From assembly GCA_035345935.1 (NCBI GenBank), contig DAORDK010000005.1, positions 1 to 55,123 on the forward strand: a DNA stretch of 55,123 bases. Direction: 5' to 3'. Below, in pieces: positions 1 to 10,400 of the stretch (position 1 is its first letter; the number at the start of each line of letters is the position of its first letter). The position numbers and the translations under genes were made by a program. Origin of the DNA: SSSZ01 sp035345935. GTDB lineage: Bacteria > Pseudomonadota > Gammaproteobacteria > Burkholderiales > Rhodocyclaceae. The notes under the pieces are model-generated. The model made no database searches. It was not told where the DNA came from and was given only the letters and a program-made list of their open reading frames with translations.

Positions 1-278
1 AGAAGGCTGGCCTGACGCTCGACCAGATGGACGTCATCGAGTCCAACGAAGCCTTTGCTTCCCAGGCCCTCACGGTGATGAAGGTGCTTGGCCTCGACCC
101 GGCGAAGACCAACCCCAATGGCGGCGCCATCGCTCTCGGCCACCCGGTCGGTTGTTCCGGCGCCTTCATCGCCACCAAGGCCATCTATGAAATGAACCGC
201 ATCGGTGGCAAGTACTGTCTGGTCACCATGTGCATCGGCGGTGGCCAGGGCATCGCCACCATCTTCGAACGCGTCTGA
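1..278 (+). CDS. Acetyl-CoA acyltransferase (thiolase), C-terminal part
   Basis: This is the 3' end of a thiolase gene that begins before the window; the frame is open from base 3. Thiolases join or cleave acyl-CoA units (acetoacetyl-CoA formation, beta-oxidation or polyhydroxybutyrate precursor supply). The visible part carries the family's last two active-site signatures: NPNGGAIALGHP with the catalytic histidine, and CIGGGQG with the second catalytic cysteine near the C-terminus. The first (nucleophilic) cysteine lies upstream and is not visible, so the biosynthetic and degradative types cannot be told apart. The stop codon is followed within 20 bases by a strong terminator. Confidence 0.93.
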   Translation, partial: KAGLTLDQMDVIESNEAFASQALTVMKVLGLDPAKTNPNGGAIALGHPVGCSGAFIATKAIYEMNRIGGKYCLVTMCIGGGQGIATIFERV

Positions 279-294
279 TTTTTGATTCGTGTCG

Positions 295-328
295 AAAAAA
301 CCCGCCGGCTCAGCCGGCGGGTTTTTTT
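295..328. terminator. Bidirectional intrinsic terminator
   Basis: A perfect 9-bp GC stem (301-309 with 313-321, loop TCA) is flanked by six A on the left and seven T on the right, so it can end transcription on both strands. It serves the thiolase gene (plus) and the convergent GGDEF-EAL gene (minus), whose stop codon lies inside the T-tract. Confidence 0.9.
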
Positions 329-3300
329 ATAGGTACCAGTCGTAGGGCGATTGGCTGCGGGGCGTGCGGACGAAACGCTCGAACTGGAGAGGTTCGACGG
401 GCCGGCTGAAGAGAAATCCCTGGGCTACGTCGCAACCGCATTGGCGAAGTAGAGCGACCTGGGATGGTGTCTCGACGCCTTCGGCCACCGCACGCAAATT
501 CAGGACATGGGCCATCTGGGTGATCATGCGTACGATGGCGTAATCCTCTTCGTTGGCGCTGGCGCCGACGATGAACGAGCGATCGATCTTGAGCTTGTCT
601 ACGGCGAAGCGGCTGAGGTAGGCAAGGCTTGAGTAGCCGGTTCCGAAGTCGTCGATGGCGATGGAACTCCCCAAGGACTTGATTTCCCGGATGACCTCGC
701 GGACCGCTTGGCTGTCCTGCATGAGGGTCGATTCGGTGAGCTCGACTTCGATCAGTTCCGGCGGTATTCCCGCATCCCGGGTACACGCCGCGACCAGGGC
801 AGGGACGTCGGAGCGGTACACCTGCTGACCTGAGACATTGACCGCAATCCGTGCGGGAATTCCAGAGTCATACCAGAGTCTCGCCTGGCGGCAGGCTTCC
901 GCCAGAGCCCATTCGCCGATAGGCAGAATGAGTCCGGTTTCCTCGGCAATGGGGATGAAATCGACTGGGCTGATCGTACTCCCGTCGGCACGTATCCAGC
1001 GTAGCAAGGCTTCGCTGCCCAGCATGGCATTATCGGCGATGCCGATCTGGGGCTGGTAGAAGAGGCGAAATTCGCCGGCCTTCAAGGCGCGGTGCAGACT
1101 ATTGACCAGGGTATGCCGGCGCACCGCCGCGTCGTTCATTTCCTGACGGAAGAAGCTGAAACTGCCGCGACCTTGCTCTTTGGAATGGTACATCGCCATG
1201 TCGGCCTTCTGCAGCAGGGCGTCGAACTCGGTTCCGTCTCCCGGGGCCATGGCGATCCCTATGGACACCGACGTATTGATGAGTTGGCCGGAGATCTGGA
1301 AGGGTTGGCTCATCGCCTCAAGAATCTTTCCCGCGATACCGGCAGCGGCGACTGGGGTATCCAGGTCGTTCAGGAGGATGATGAACTCGTCGCCCCCCTG
1401 GCGGCTGATGGTATCGGCTTCCCGCAGGCAGGCCTTTAGCCGGCGAACGACGGCGATCAGAAGATAGTCGCCGATCCGGTGGCCGAGAGAGTCGTTGATG
1501 CGTTTGAATTCGTCCAGGTCCAGGAACATGAAGGCCAGGTTCTTGCCGGAGCGTTTGGCTTGCTCCATGGCCTGACCGAAGCGATCGCGCAACAGGAGTC
1601 GGTTGGGCAGCGCGGTGAGTACGTCGTGATGGGCGAGAAACTGGATCTTCTCCTCGGCCGCCTTGCGTTCGGAAATGTCCTGGAAGGAGCCGATGAAATT
1701 GACCGGATTGCCCGACTCATCGCGTACTGTCGTGATCGATAGCCACTTGGGGTAGAGCTCGCCGTTCTTCCTCCGGTCGATGATCTCGCCGTCCCAGCGG
1801 CCGGTGGCCAGAAGCGTGCGCCAGAGGTTCGAATAGAATTCAGGCGCGTGGCAACCGGACTTGAACATGCTGGGATTGCGTCCGCGAACTTCGTCGAGTC
1901 CGTAGCCGGTAATCGAGGTGAAGGCCTGGTTGACATCGACGATAGACCCCGCGCAGTCGGTAATCATGAGCGCTTCGGAACTGTGTTCGAACACGGTCCT
2001 GGCCAATTGCAGCTGGGCTTCCTGGGCACGGCGCTGGGTGATGTCGGCGAAGACCCAGATTGAGCCCGCGTGGGGGTTGCTCTTGTCCAGCGGGCGGCCT
2101 GTTCGATGGCACCAGACCGGCCGGCCGTCCCGGTGGGCAAAGCAGTACTCGCGGTCGCTATAGCCCCGGGCGGCGAGTTCGCCGTAGGCTACCGCGCCGT
2201 CGGCTTCCCAAGCCTCGTGGGAGGGATAAATCATTTCCGTGCTCAAGCCGACCAACTGATCGGCTGAATCCCATCCGAAAATTTCGGCCATGCGGGCGTT
2301 GCAACTCATGATCACCCGGTCGCGAATGTGGACGATTCCGACGTGGGCGTTTTCGAAAGTCGCGCGAAGCTCGTCGAGCAGTTCCTGAATGCGGGATTCC
2401 TGGCGGCGGCGTTCGGTCACGTCGCTCAGAGTGAGGACCGTTCCCCCGTCCGGGAGAGACGAACGGCGAAAGGCGAGGGTTCGCCCGTCGTCTAGAGTGG
2501 TTTCCAGGGTGGCCTCGGGCGCCGCTGATTCGGGAATGGCTTCCAGGACCTCAGGAAGGTGATTGCGGGGCACGCCCTTAGCCAGTTGCGCTGGGTCGAT
2601 GCGAAGCATGTCGGCGCAGCGGTCGTTCCAGGCAATGAGGCGTGCCTCGGAATCAAACACGACCACGCCTTCGGCGAGATTATCGAGCGTAGTCTGGAGC
2701 AGCAATGCCTGGGCGGCGAGTTCCTCCTCCCGGCGGCGGTTTTCTCGCTCCTTGATTTCGCTGATATCGGCGTAGGTGCCGACGACACCGCCCTCGGCGG
2801 TAGGGCGCTCCGAAATGCGTAGCCATAACCCCTGGCGAACCTGCACTTCGCGCCGAACCGCAACTCCTGCGGAAGCCGAACGATGGACCTCCTCCCAAGT
2901 CTCGAGCCAGCCGGGATTGTCGTCCTGTGTCTTCAGGCTCGCGATGAGCGCCGAGAATTCGAAACCCGGGCGCATTTCGACCGGATTGCCCGTGGCGCTC
3001 CAGAGGTTCAGAAACTCGGGATTCGCCATCAATAGGCGGTCCTCGGCGTCGAACAAGGCGAAGCCATCCGAGCTGGCGCCTATGGCTTCGAAAAGACGGA
3101 CGCGCGCCGCTTCGACCGCACGCTTCTCCTCAGCGAGTGCGGCGTTGCTGCGATGGAGCGCGGTCATTGCCTCGTCGAGCAGTTGGGTCCGCTCTCTGAC
3201 CTGTTCCCCGAGCAGCACGGAAGCTTGGAAGAAGCTGTAATCCGAGCCCTGGGTGTCCATGCCCTGTTCGACGCGGTCCATCAGGACTCGGATGATTTTG

Positions 3301-3374
3301 TCCCGCCGAGAGAGCTCGCTGGCGACCTCGGGGGGGAGGCCGTCGCGGCGAAAGCCGAGGGCGTCTTCGATCAT
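327..3374 (-). CDS. PAS(x4)-GGDEF-EAL cyclic-di-GMP signalling protein
   Basis: A 1015-residue soluble protein that probably makes and/or degrades cyclic di-GMP. An N-terminal coiled-coil segment (about 20-95) resembles the leader of kinases often encoded next to FIST/NosP genes. Four PAS-like domains follow (about 95-205, 220-320, 330-450, 455-570), then GGDEF (about 580-735) and EAL (about 760-1010). The cyclase motif GGDEF is intact at 660-664, with an inhibitory-site RxxD (R651, D654) five residues before it. The phosphodiesterase motifs are also intact: EAL at 788-790, DDFGTGYS and AEGVET. Both activities are therefore possible, and the sequence does not show which dominates. The start is the ATG at 3374, which overlaps the stop of the upstream FIST gene as ATGA. 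The open frame continues upstream of it, but only as out-of-frame FIST coding sequence. No transmembrane segment is visible. Translational coupling to the FIST gene suggests that FIST provides the input signal. Confidence 0.93.
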   Translation of the reverse strand: MIEDALGFRRDGLPPEVASELSRRDKIIRVLMDRVEQGMDTQGSDYSFFQASVLLGEQVRERTQLLDEAMTALHRSNAALAEEKRAVEAARVRLFEAIGASSDGFALFDAEDRLLMANPEFLNLWSATGNPVEMRPGFEFSALIASLKTQDDNPGWLETWEEVHRSASAGVAVRREVQVRQGLWLRISERPTAEGGVVGTYADISEIKERENRRREEELAAQALLLQTTLDNLAEGVVVFDSEARLIAWNDRCADMLRIDPAQLAKGVPRNHLPEVLEAIPESAAPEATLETTLDDGRTLAFRRSSLPDGGTVLTLSDVTERRRQESRIQELLDELRATFENAHVGIVHIRDRVIMSCNARMAEIFGWDSADQLVGLSTEMIYPSHEAWEADGAVAYGELAARGYSDREYCFAHRDGRPVWCHRTGRPLDKSNPHAGSIWVFADITQRRAQEAQLQLARTVFEHSSEALMITDCAGSIVDVNQAFTSITGYGLDEVRGRNPSMFKSGCHAPEFYSNLWRTLLATGRWDGEIIDRRKNGELYPKWLSITTVRDESGNPVNFIGSFQDISERKAAEEKIQFLAHHDVLTALPNRLLLRDRFGQAMEQAKRSGKNLAFMFLDLDEFKRINDSLGHRIGDYLLIAVVRRLKACLREADTISRQGGDEFIILLNDLDTPVAAAGIAGKILEAMSQPFQISGQLINTSVSIGIAMAPGDGTEFDALLQKADMAMYHSKEQGRGSFSFFRQEMNDAAVRRHTLVNSLHRALKAGEFRLFYQPQIGIADNAMLGSEALLRWIRADGSTISPVDFIPIAEETGLILPIGEWALAEACRQARLWYDSGIPARIAVNVSGQQVYRSDVPALVAACTRDAGIPPELIEVELTESTLMQDSQAVREVIREIKSLGSSIAIDDFGTGYSSLAYLSRFAVDKLKIDRSFIVGASANEEDYAIVRMITQMAHVLNLRAVAEGVETPSQVALLRQCGCDVAQGFLFSRPVEPLQFERFVRTPRSQSPYDWYL

Positions 3375-4522
3375 TGGCGAGCTCCAGCAGGGGCCTGTCC
3401 GAAGGCGACGCCGGTGAAAGTCTGATTCACGTGTATGCCCCTGTGCAATTCGCCGAAGGTTGAAAAGCCGACGACGTGATGCTTTTTCAGGGCAGTCGAG
3501 ATGATTTCGGTGAGCCCTTTCTGCCGGAATTCCAGATTGCGCAGTATGCAGTCGCAAGCGAGCACTGCCTGAGGTTCGCCGATTTCCGAGGCCACCGCGG
3601 CCAGCATCTCTTCCAGATTGGCGAGGGCGTCCAGGCCATGGGCCCGTGAAAGGACGATGCCCTCGTCGATGGCACAATAAAAAGACAGACTGTGATCCGG
3701 ATTGACTTTCTGAATCGATCGCACGTACTCGCTACCGCCAATGCGCACGACGACCGGATAGGCAGCAAAGGCCAGCGGGTTGAGGTTTTCCACCGGCAGG
3801 CCGACGATACGGGCGTACTCGAGTGCTGCCGGATAACCATTGATTTCCGAGACTACGCGTTCCGCCGGACGGGCAGCAGTGACCACCATGCGGCCTTCGG
3901 TCCGCTCGAAGTGTTGCGTCTTGACGATCCGGAAGGGCAGGTCCGTACTGATCAACACCAACACGGCGGCGTCACTCAGGGATTCGCCGTCGAGGAAGAC
4001 CGAAGTCTTCTGGAATTTAAGAGAATCCCCAGCAGAACCGCCGACCAGTGGAATCTCCCCGAGTACGAGTTGAACCGCGCGGCCCAGGGGCTCTTCGCGT
4101 AGAGAAAGCCCGTCTATGAGCAATAATCCCAGGGTGTTGGAAAACCCCAGCGCTTTTTTCTGGAGCGTGATCCGTTGGAGAGTATTCTCGACCCGGCGCT
4201 GGCATTCGCCGAGGTCGAAGCTCTTGAGCCCGGTGATCAAGGTGGCTGCCGCGCTGAAATCAGTCGCTGAAAATCCCAAGGCCACGACGCTTCCGTCGGC
4301 ATAACCTTCCGGCCCGATTTCGCCTGCCGTCGTGCATCCGGCGACCACGGTAGGAGCCGGGAACTTCGCGCGAAGGGATTGGGCCAGTTCGTCGGGAGAG
4401 TACGCGTCTGCGGCGAAATATACGATCAGGCTCGGGCGAAACCCCGAGAACTGGCCGGCAAGTTCGCTGGCCGCTGCGGCTGCACTACTGGCATGGGACG
4501 ATGCCAAGCGGATTGAATTCAT
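3371..4522 (-). CDS. nosP: FIST-domain sensor, probable NosP-type nitric-oxide-sensing protein
   Basis: A 383-residue cytoplasmic protein with an N-terminal FIST domain (VYFAADAY...VVAGCTTAGEIGPEG, about 35-200) and a C-terminal FIST_C domain ending in GIHVNQTFTGVAFG. FIST proteins sense small ligands. The NosP subgroup is known to bind haem and nitric oxide, and is typically encoded beside a PAS_7-containing kinase or c-di-GMP enzyme that it controls. The downstream gene here fits that pattern, so NosP is a good inference, but the haem ligand cannot be confirmed by eye. The start is set at the ATG at 4522 because GAGAGGG lies 9 bases before it; in-frame starts further upstream lack a ribosome site. 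A TAGAAT hexamer at 4569-4574 (minus) is a plausible -10. The stop overlaps the next start (ATGA), which implies coupled translation. Confidence 0.82.
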   Translation of the reverse strand: MNSIRLASSHASSAAAAASELAGQFSGFRPSLIVYFAADAYSPDELAQSLRAKFPAPTVVAGCTTAGEIGPEGYADGSVVALGFSATDFSAAATLITGLKSFDLGECQRRVENTLQRITLQKKALGFSNTLGLLLIDGLSLREEPLGRAVQLVLGEIPLVGGSAGDSLKFQKTSVFLDGESLSDAAVLVLISTDLPFRIVKTQHFERTEGRMVVTAARPAERVVSEINGYPAALEYARIVGLPVENLNPLAFAAYPVVVRIGGSEYVRSIQKVNPDHSLSFYCAIDEGIVLSRAHGLDALANLEEMLAAVASEIGEPQAVLACDCILRNLEFRQKGLTEIISTALKKHHVVGFSTFGELHRGIHVNQTFTGVAFGQAPAGARQ

Positions 4523-4917
4523 GAGTCTCATCCCTCTCAAGCGACTGGCGCGCGCTTCAACTGTTTTGATTCTATTTTGCACTTCATTTTAATTCGCTTT
4601 GCAAAAAAGTCTATTACTTTAGTAATGGTTTTGCGGTCTGGGGGATGCCCCATTCTGGTCGAGCGATGCACCAACAAGGTGCCAGCATTCGGAAGCTGCG
4701 ACTGGATTGCGCCTCCAGATGGATCGGTACGGCGCCTACACGGGTTCGGTTCGGCTAATATACGGCGTGTGAAATCAGGCCCTTGGCTGCAGGCGGGCGT
4801 AGTGGAGCGTTCGGAGGAGGGCTGCCGCGTCGAATGGGAAGCCGGGGGAGATACCGTGGCACGGAAGATGCTGAATTTCAGGCGGCAACAGAAAGTCATT
4901 GGAGAGGCGAGCCGATA
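4523..4917. other. Divergent intergenic region between nosP-like gene and ATP-grasp cluster
   Basis: A 395-base gap between divergent operons. It holds a candidate minus-strand -10 (TAGAAT, 4569-4574), an AT-rich tract (4565-4630) and the inverted repeat ATTACT-TT-AGTAAT (4613-4626), placed as an operator might be. A possible plus-strand -10 (TAATAT) lies at about 4755. A 113-codon plus-strand frame spans most of the gap, but its composition and the lack of a ribosome site make it an unlikely gene. No RNA gene was recognised. Confidence 0.5.
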
Positions 4918-6327
4918 ATGGATTTTTACAACGAGATGACCGACGCCCGGGGCGCAATCCGCAATCATTACGTCCAATATTCCCGCTGGCTTGAGGTCAC
5001 TCCGATGGAACGCATCGCCCGCAAGCGCGCCGAAGCGGATCTTGCCTTCCATCGGGTCGGCATCACCTTTGCGGTTTATGGCGAGGAAGCTGGCAAGGAG
5101 CGGCTGATTCCCTTCGATATCATTCCGCGCATCATTCCGGCGGAAGAGTGGCGGTCCCTGGAGGCGGGACTGCGGCAGCGAGTCAAAGCGCTCAACTGCT
5201 TTTTGAACGATATCTACCATGACCGCGAAATTCTCCGGGCCGGTAAGATACCCGAGGAGCAGGTCCTGGGGAACGCCCAGTTCCGGCCGGTGATGCAGGG
5301 CGTAGACGTGCCGGAAGGGATTTACGCCCACATCGCCGGCGTCGATGTCGTGCGGGCCGGGGCTGGCGAGTTCTACGTCCTGGAGGACAATCTGCGCGTT
5401 CCCTCCGGGGTGTCTTACATGCTCGAAGACCGCAAGATGATGATGCGGCTCTTCCCGGAACTCTTTGCCAAATACAAGGTGGCGCCGGTCCAGCACTACC
5501 CCGACATGCTGCTGGAGAAGCTGCGGGCCGTTGCACCCAAGGGCGTGAGCAATCCGACCGTCGTCGTCCTCACGCCGGGGGCCTACAACAGTGCCTATTT
5601 CGAACATACCTTCCTTGCCCAGCAGATGGGGGTCGAACTGGTGGAAGGACGCGATCTGTTCGTGTCCAAGGATCAGGTCTATATGCGGACCACGCAGGGG
5701 ACCCATAGGGTGGACGTGATCTACCGCCGTATCGACGACGACTTCCTTGACCCCCTCGCATTCCGCCCCGATTCGGCGCTGGGCGTGCCCGGATTGCTCC
5801 AGGCCTACCGGGCAGGCAACGTCACCCTGGCCAATGCCATCGGAACCGGAGTGGCCGACGATAAATCCATCTACCCCTACGTTCCGGAAATGATCCGTTT
5901 CTACCTCGGGGAAGAGCCCACCCTCAATAACGTTCCAACCTATATGTGCCGCAAGAAGGCGGATTTGGACTACGTGCTGGCCCATTTGCCGGAATTGGTG
6001 GTCAAGGAAGTCCATGGGGCCGGAGGCTACGGAATGCTGGTGGGACCGGCCTCGACGAAAAAGGAAATCGAGAGATTCCGGAAGCTGCTGGAGGCGCGAC
6101 CCGATGGGTATATCGCCCAACCCACCCTGGCCTTATCGAACTGCCCCACCTTTGTCGAGGAGGGCATCGCGCCGCGCCATCTCGATCTGCGGCCCTTCGT
6201 GCTTTCGGGGCGGGATGTCGAGATGGTGCCTGGCGGATTGACCCGGGTGGCCCTGACCAAGGGGTCTCTGGTCGTCAATTCGTCTCAGGGAGGCGGGACC
6301 AAGGACACCTGGGTCCTGGAAGGCTGA
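4918..6327 (+). CDS. Circularly permuted type-2 ATP-grasp protein (predicted amidoligase)
   Basis: A 469-residue protein of the circularly permuted ATP-grasp family (DUF404/DUF407 type). ATP-grasp ligases activate a carboxylate as acyl-phosphate and join it to an amine or thiol; the substrate of this family is unknown. Family hallmarks are DNLRVPSGVSYMLEDRK (about 155-175), VVLTPGAYNSAYFEHTFLA, a basic strand VDVIYRRIDDDFLDPL, and the C-terminal GGLTRVAL...SQGGGTKDTWVL. The ATG at 4918 follows GGAGAGG by 10 bases; a longer frame from 4783 has no support. It is the first gene of the cluster, with alpha-E 16 bases downstream. Its sequence is clearly related to the N-terminal half of the fusion gene at 10801. 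Its presumed partners are alpha-E and transglutaminase proteins, which points to making or remodelling a peptide-like product or protein tag. Confidence 0.93.
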   Translation: MDFYNEMTDARGAIRNHYVQYSRWLEVTPMERIARKRAEADLAFHRVGITFAVYGEEAGKERLIPFDIIPRIIPAEEWRSLEAGLRQRVKALNCFLNDIYHDREILRAGKIPEEQVLGNAQFRPVMQGVDVPEGIYAHIAGVDVVRAGAGEFYVLEDNLRVPSGVSYMLEDRKMMMRLFPELFAKYKVAPVQHYPDMLLEKLRAVAPKGVSNPTVVVLTPGAYNSAYFEHTFLAQQMGVELVEGRDLFVSKDQVYMRTTQGTHRVDVIYRRIDDDFLDPLAFRPDSALGVPGLLQAYRAGNVTLANAIGTGVADDKSIYPYVPEMIRFYLGEEPTLNNVPTYMCRKKADLDYVLAHLPELVVKEVHGAGGYGMLVGPASTKKEIERFRKLLEARPDGYIAQPTLALSNCPTFVEEGIAPRHLDLRPFVLSGRDVEMVPGGLTRVALTKGSLVVNSSQGGGTKDTWVLEG

Positions 6328-6343
6328 CGAGGAGAATTAATCA

Positions 6344-7291
6344 ATGCTTAGCCGTACCGCCGATCATCTCTTCTGGATGGCCCGTTACATGGAACGCGCC
6401 GAGAGTCTTGCCAGACTTCTCGATGTTACCTGGCAGATGTCCCTTGTGCCTCAGTCGATCGAGGCGGCGAACCAGAGCTGGAAGGCCATCATCGTCCTCA
6501 ATAGCCTGGAAGAGGCGTTTGGCGCCAGGTACCAGGAGGTGACGGCCGAAAACGTCTTGCGCTTCATGGTCTGCGATGCCGACAATCATTCCTCGATTTC
6601 GAGTTGTCTGCGCATGTGCCGGGAAAATGCCCACGCCGTGAGGGGAACCATCACCAGCGAGATGTGGGAGACGCTCAATTCAACCTGGATCGAAGCCCGC
6701 GACCAGAGTTTCGATAAGATATTTGCGTCGGGCGTCGGGGAATTCTTCGAATGGGTGAAATTGCGCTCCCATTTGTCCCGCGGCGTGACCGTCGGTACCT
6801 TGTTGCAGGACGAGGCCTACCACTTCATCCGACTTGGTACGCTGCTCGAGCGCGCCGACAACACGGCCCGCATCCTCGACGTCAAATATCACGTGCTACG
6901 TCCCCAGGGCCACGAAGAAACGACGGATTTCTATCAGTGGGGCGCGTTGCTGCGGTCCGTTTCGGCTTTTGAGAACTATCGCAAGGTTTATCGTGACGTC
7001 ATCACCCCCGAGCGGGTCGCGGAATTGCTGATTCTGCACAGGGATCTCCCGCGGTCTTTGCACTTCTGCCTCAACGGCGTGGTCAAGAACCTGGAAATGG
7101 TGGCCAATCGGCACTCTGGCGAGACCTTGAGGCAAGCGGGTATACTCCACGCCCGGCTGCATTACGCTCGGGTCGGCGACATCCTCGAGCAAGGGTTACA
7201 CAATTGGCTGACCGATTTCATGGATAGCATCTACCAGATTGGTGATGGGATCAGCCGCGATTTTCTGGTGCCCTCGCAGGATTCCAACTGA
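6344..7291 (+). CDS. Alpha-E domain protein (DUF403)
   Basis: A 315-residue, almost all-helical protein of the alpha-E (DUF403) family. The N-terminus MLSRTADHLFWMARYMERAESLARLL is the family signature, a conserved helix with an xRYxER motif, and it reappears inside the fusion protein encoded at 10801. No enzymatic activity is established for the family. Its near-constant pairing with circularly permuted ATP-grasp genes suggests a partner or substrate-binding subunit, which is inference. It lies 16 bases after the ATP-grasp gene with GAGGAG as ribosome site (about 6330), so the two are co-transcribed. The length is normal for the family and it is intact. Confidence 0.93.
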   Translation: MLSRTADHLFWMARYMERAESLARLLDVTWQMSLVPQSIEAANQSWKAIIVLNSLEEAFGARYQEVTAENVLRFMVCDADNHSSISSCLRMCRENAHAVRGTITSEMWETLNSTWIEARDQSFDKIFASGVGEFFEWVKLRSHLSRGVTVGTLLQDEAYHFIRLGTLLERADNTARILDVKYHVLRPQGHEETTDFYQWGALLRSVSAFENYRKVYRDVITPERVAELLILHRDLPRSLHFCLNGVVKNLEMVANRHSGETLRQAGILHARLHYARVGDILEQGLHNWLTDFMDSIYQIGDGISRDFLVPSQDSN

Positions 7292-7419
7292 GTCACTTCC
7301 ACGCCATGCCGATGGCGCATCTTCGCAACAATTCGCCGCTAAGCTACCCAATCACCCTGCAGGGCGAGAACCCGCTTACAGCGTAAGTTATTTGATCCAC
7401 TCGATTTTTGGAGAAACGC

Positions 7420-10400
7420 GTGTCCATCCACGTCGCCCTCAACCACGTCACCCACTATCACTACGACCGATTGATCGGTCTCGGACCTCACGTCATCCGC
7501 CTGCGGCCCTGCCCCCATTCCCGGACCCGCATCCTCTCCTATTCGCTCAAGATCGGCCCGGAGAAGCATTTCATCAATTGGCAGCAGGATCCCCAGGGCA
7601 ACTATCTCGCCCGTCTGGTCTTTCCGGAGCCGACCCGGGAGTTCCGCATCGAGGTCGACCTGGTGGCCGAGATGTCGGTCATCAATCCCTTCGACTTCTT
7701 CCTGGAGCCCCATGCCGAGAACTTTCCGTTCGTTTATGAGGCCTGGCAGCGCCACGAACTGACCCCCTATCTCTACCAGTTGCCGGCAACACCGCTGTTC
7801 CAGAAATACCTCGATTCGATTTCCCGGGAAACGGCCCGCAGCGTCGATTTCCTGGTGGCGCTCAATGCCCGCTTGCAGCAGGACATCTCCTACACCATCC
7901 GTCTCGAACCCGGTGTTCAGACCCCGGAAGAGACGCTGGAGAAGCGTTCCGGTTCCTGTCGGGATACCGCCTGGCTCTTGGTTCAACTCCTGCGGCACAT
8001 CGGTTTGGCGGCCCGCTTCGTTTCCGGGTATCTCATCCAATTGACGCCGGACGTGAAATCCCTGGACGGCCCCTCGGGACCCGAAGCGGACTTCACCGAC
8101 CTTCATGCCTGGGCCGAGGTGTACTTGCCAGGGGCGGGCTGGATCGGACTCGACCCCACGTCAGGACTTTTTGCCGGAGAGGGTCACATTCCCCTCGCCT
8201 GTACGCCGGAGCCGGCGTCCGCCGCCCCGGTGACGGGAGCTTTGGACGAATGCGAGACCGAGTTTTCCCACGCCATGCAGGTGACCCGCATCTGGGAAGC
8301 TCCCCGGGTCACCAAGCCTTACACCGACGAGCAATGGGCCGAAATCGAGGCCCTAGGCCATCGCATCGACGGCGATCTGAATGCCCAGGATGTGCGCCTG
8401 ACCCAAGGCGGCGAGCCTACTTTTGTCGCGGTCGACGATCCGGACGGCGCTGAATGGAATACCGACGCCCTGGGACCCACCAAGCGTCTCTTCGCTGCCG
8501 ACCTCTTTCATCGCTTGCGGGAGAAATATGGGGTCCATGGTTTTGTGCATTTCGGCCAAGGCAAATGGTACCCCGGCGAACAACTGCCGCGTTGGAGCCT
8601 GAATTGCTTCTGGCGCAAGGATGGTCAGCCCCTCTGGGGCAATCCATCCCTCTATGCCAATGAGCGAACGGATTACGGCGTCACCAATGCCCAGTCGGTG
8701 GCCTTCTTGTCCAGAGTGGCGGAGAACCTCGGGCTCGATGCGCAGTACGTTTTCCCCGCCTTCGAGGACGTCTTCTACTACCTATGGCGCGAGCGGCGGC
8801 TGCCGACCAACGTCGATCCCTTCGATTCCCGAATCGATGACCCCCTCGAGCGGGCACGCTTGATGAAGATTTTCGAACAGGGATTGAACCACACCGTCGG
8901 CCATGTTTTCCCGGTCATGAAAAACTTGTCTGGACAATGGCAGACCGGGCCATGGTTTTTGCGTTCCGAGCGCTGCTACCTGATTCCGGGGGATTCGCCC
9001 ATGGGCTATCGCTTGCCGCTCGATTCCCAGCCGTGGGTCAGCAAGGGCGACTACCCCTATGTGCACCCCGTGGATCCCTCACTGATTCCCCAGCCGCTCA
9101 AATCCTACGCCGAGATTCGCCAGCAGTTTACCCGTGCCGCCAGCGAGACTGCCCGAACTGCCAGTGAAGCGATGGGTGCCCGGGGCGGCGACGGAAAGGG
9201 TTCTGTCCGCGGCCAGGTCGCGGATCGCTTGCCGGCGGACAAGGAATCGGCGGGCTGGATCACGCGCATGGCCATGTGCGCCCAGCCGCGGGATGGAAAG
9301 CTCTATGTGTTCATGCCTCCCGCTGGCACCCTCGATGACTATCTTGAGTTGGTCGCCGCTTGCGAACTGGCTGCGGAGGCAATGGATCTTCCCGTCGTCT
9401 TCGAAGGTTATGAACCGCCGTCCGATCCTCGCATCTCGCATTTCCGCGTCACGCCGGATCCGGGCGTCATCGAGGTCAATATCCATCCGGCGAGTTCCTG
9501 GGATCAACTGGTCGATCAGACCAGCTTCCTCTACGATTCAGCGCGTCTCTCGCGCCTCACCACAGAAAAATTCATGCTCGACGGGCGGCACACCGGGACC
9601 GGAGGCGGCAATCACTTCGTCTTGGGCGGCGCGACCACCAATGATTCGCCCTTCCTGCGCCGGCCGGATCTGCTGAGAAGCCTGATCGCCTACTGGCACA
9701 ACCATCCCAGCCTCTCCTACCTGTTTTCTGGACTCTTCATCGGCCCGACCAGCCAGGCGCCGCGGGTGGATGAAGCGAGAAACGATTCCCTCTACGAATT
9801 GGAGATCGCCTTCGGGCAAATACCCGAACCGGGCGGTCACGTTCCGCCTTGGCTCGTCGATCGCATCTTGCGCAATCTGCTGATTGACGTCACCGGGAAT
9901 ACGCACCGTTCGGAATTCTGCGTCGACAAGCTCTACTCCCCCGATGGTCCGGCCGGACGCCATGGTCTGCTGGAACTGCGGGCTTTCGAAATGCCGCCCC
10001 ATGCCCGCATGTCGCTCGCGCAGCAGCTCCTGCTGCGCGGACTCATTGCCCGCTTCTGGGAAGCGCCCTACGATCCTCCGCGGCTGGCCCGCTGGGGAAC
10101 CGAACTGCACGACCGCTTCATGCTGCCCCACTTTGTCGAGCAGGACTTTCGCGACGTCGTGGAGGAAATGCAGCAGTCGGGATTCCCGTTCCGGAGTGAG
10201 TGGTTCGCGCCGCATTTCGAATTCCGCTTCCCCAAGTACGGCGACTTCGCCGCCAAGGGGATCGATTTCGAACTGCGCCATGCCCTCGAGCCCTGGCACG
10301 TCATGGGCGAAGAGGGCGCGGTGGGCCGGACGGTGCGCTATGTCGATTCTTCCGTAGAGCGGGTCCAGGTCAAGGTTGCCGGCATGGCACCGGACCGCTA

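Noticed and set aside
3375..3677. N-terminal extension of the GGDEF-EAL frame
   Set aside because: This stretch is the FIST coding sequence read in another frame; the ATGA overlap gives a better start.
4577..4918. 113-codon plus-strand open frame upstream of the ATP-grasp gene
   Set aside because: No ribosome site, non-coding-like composition and no recognisable family; it lies in a divergent promoter region.
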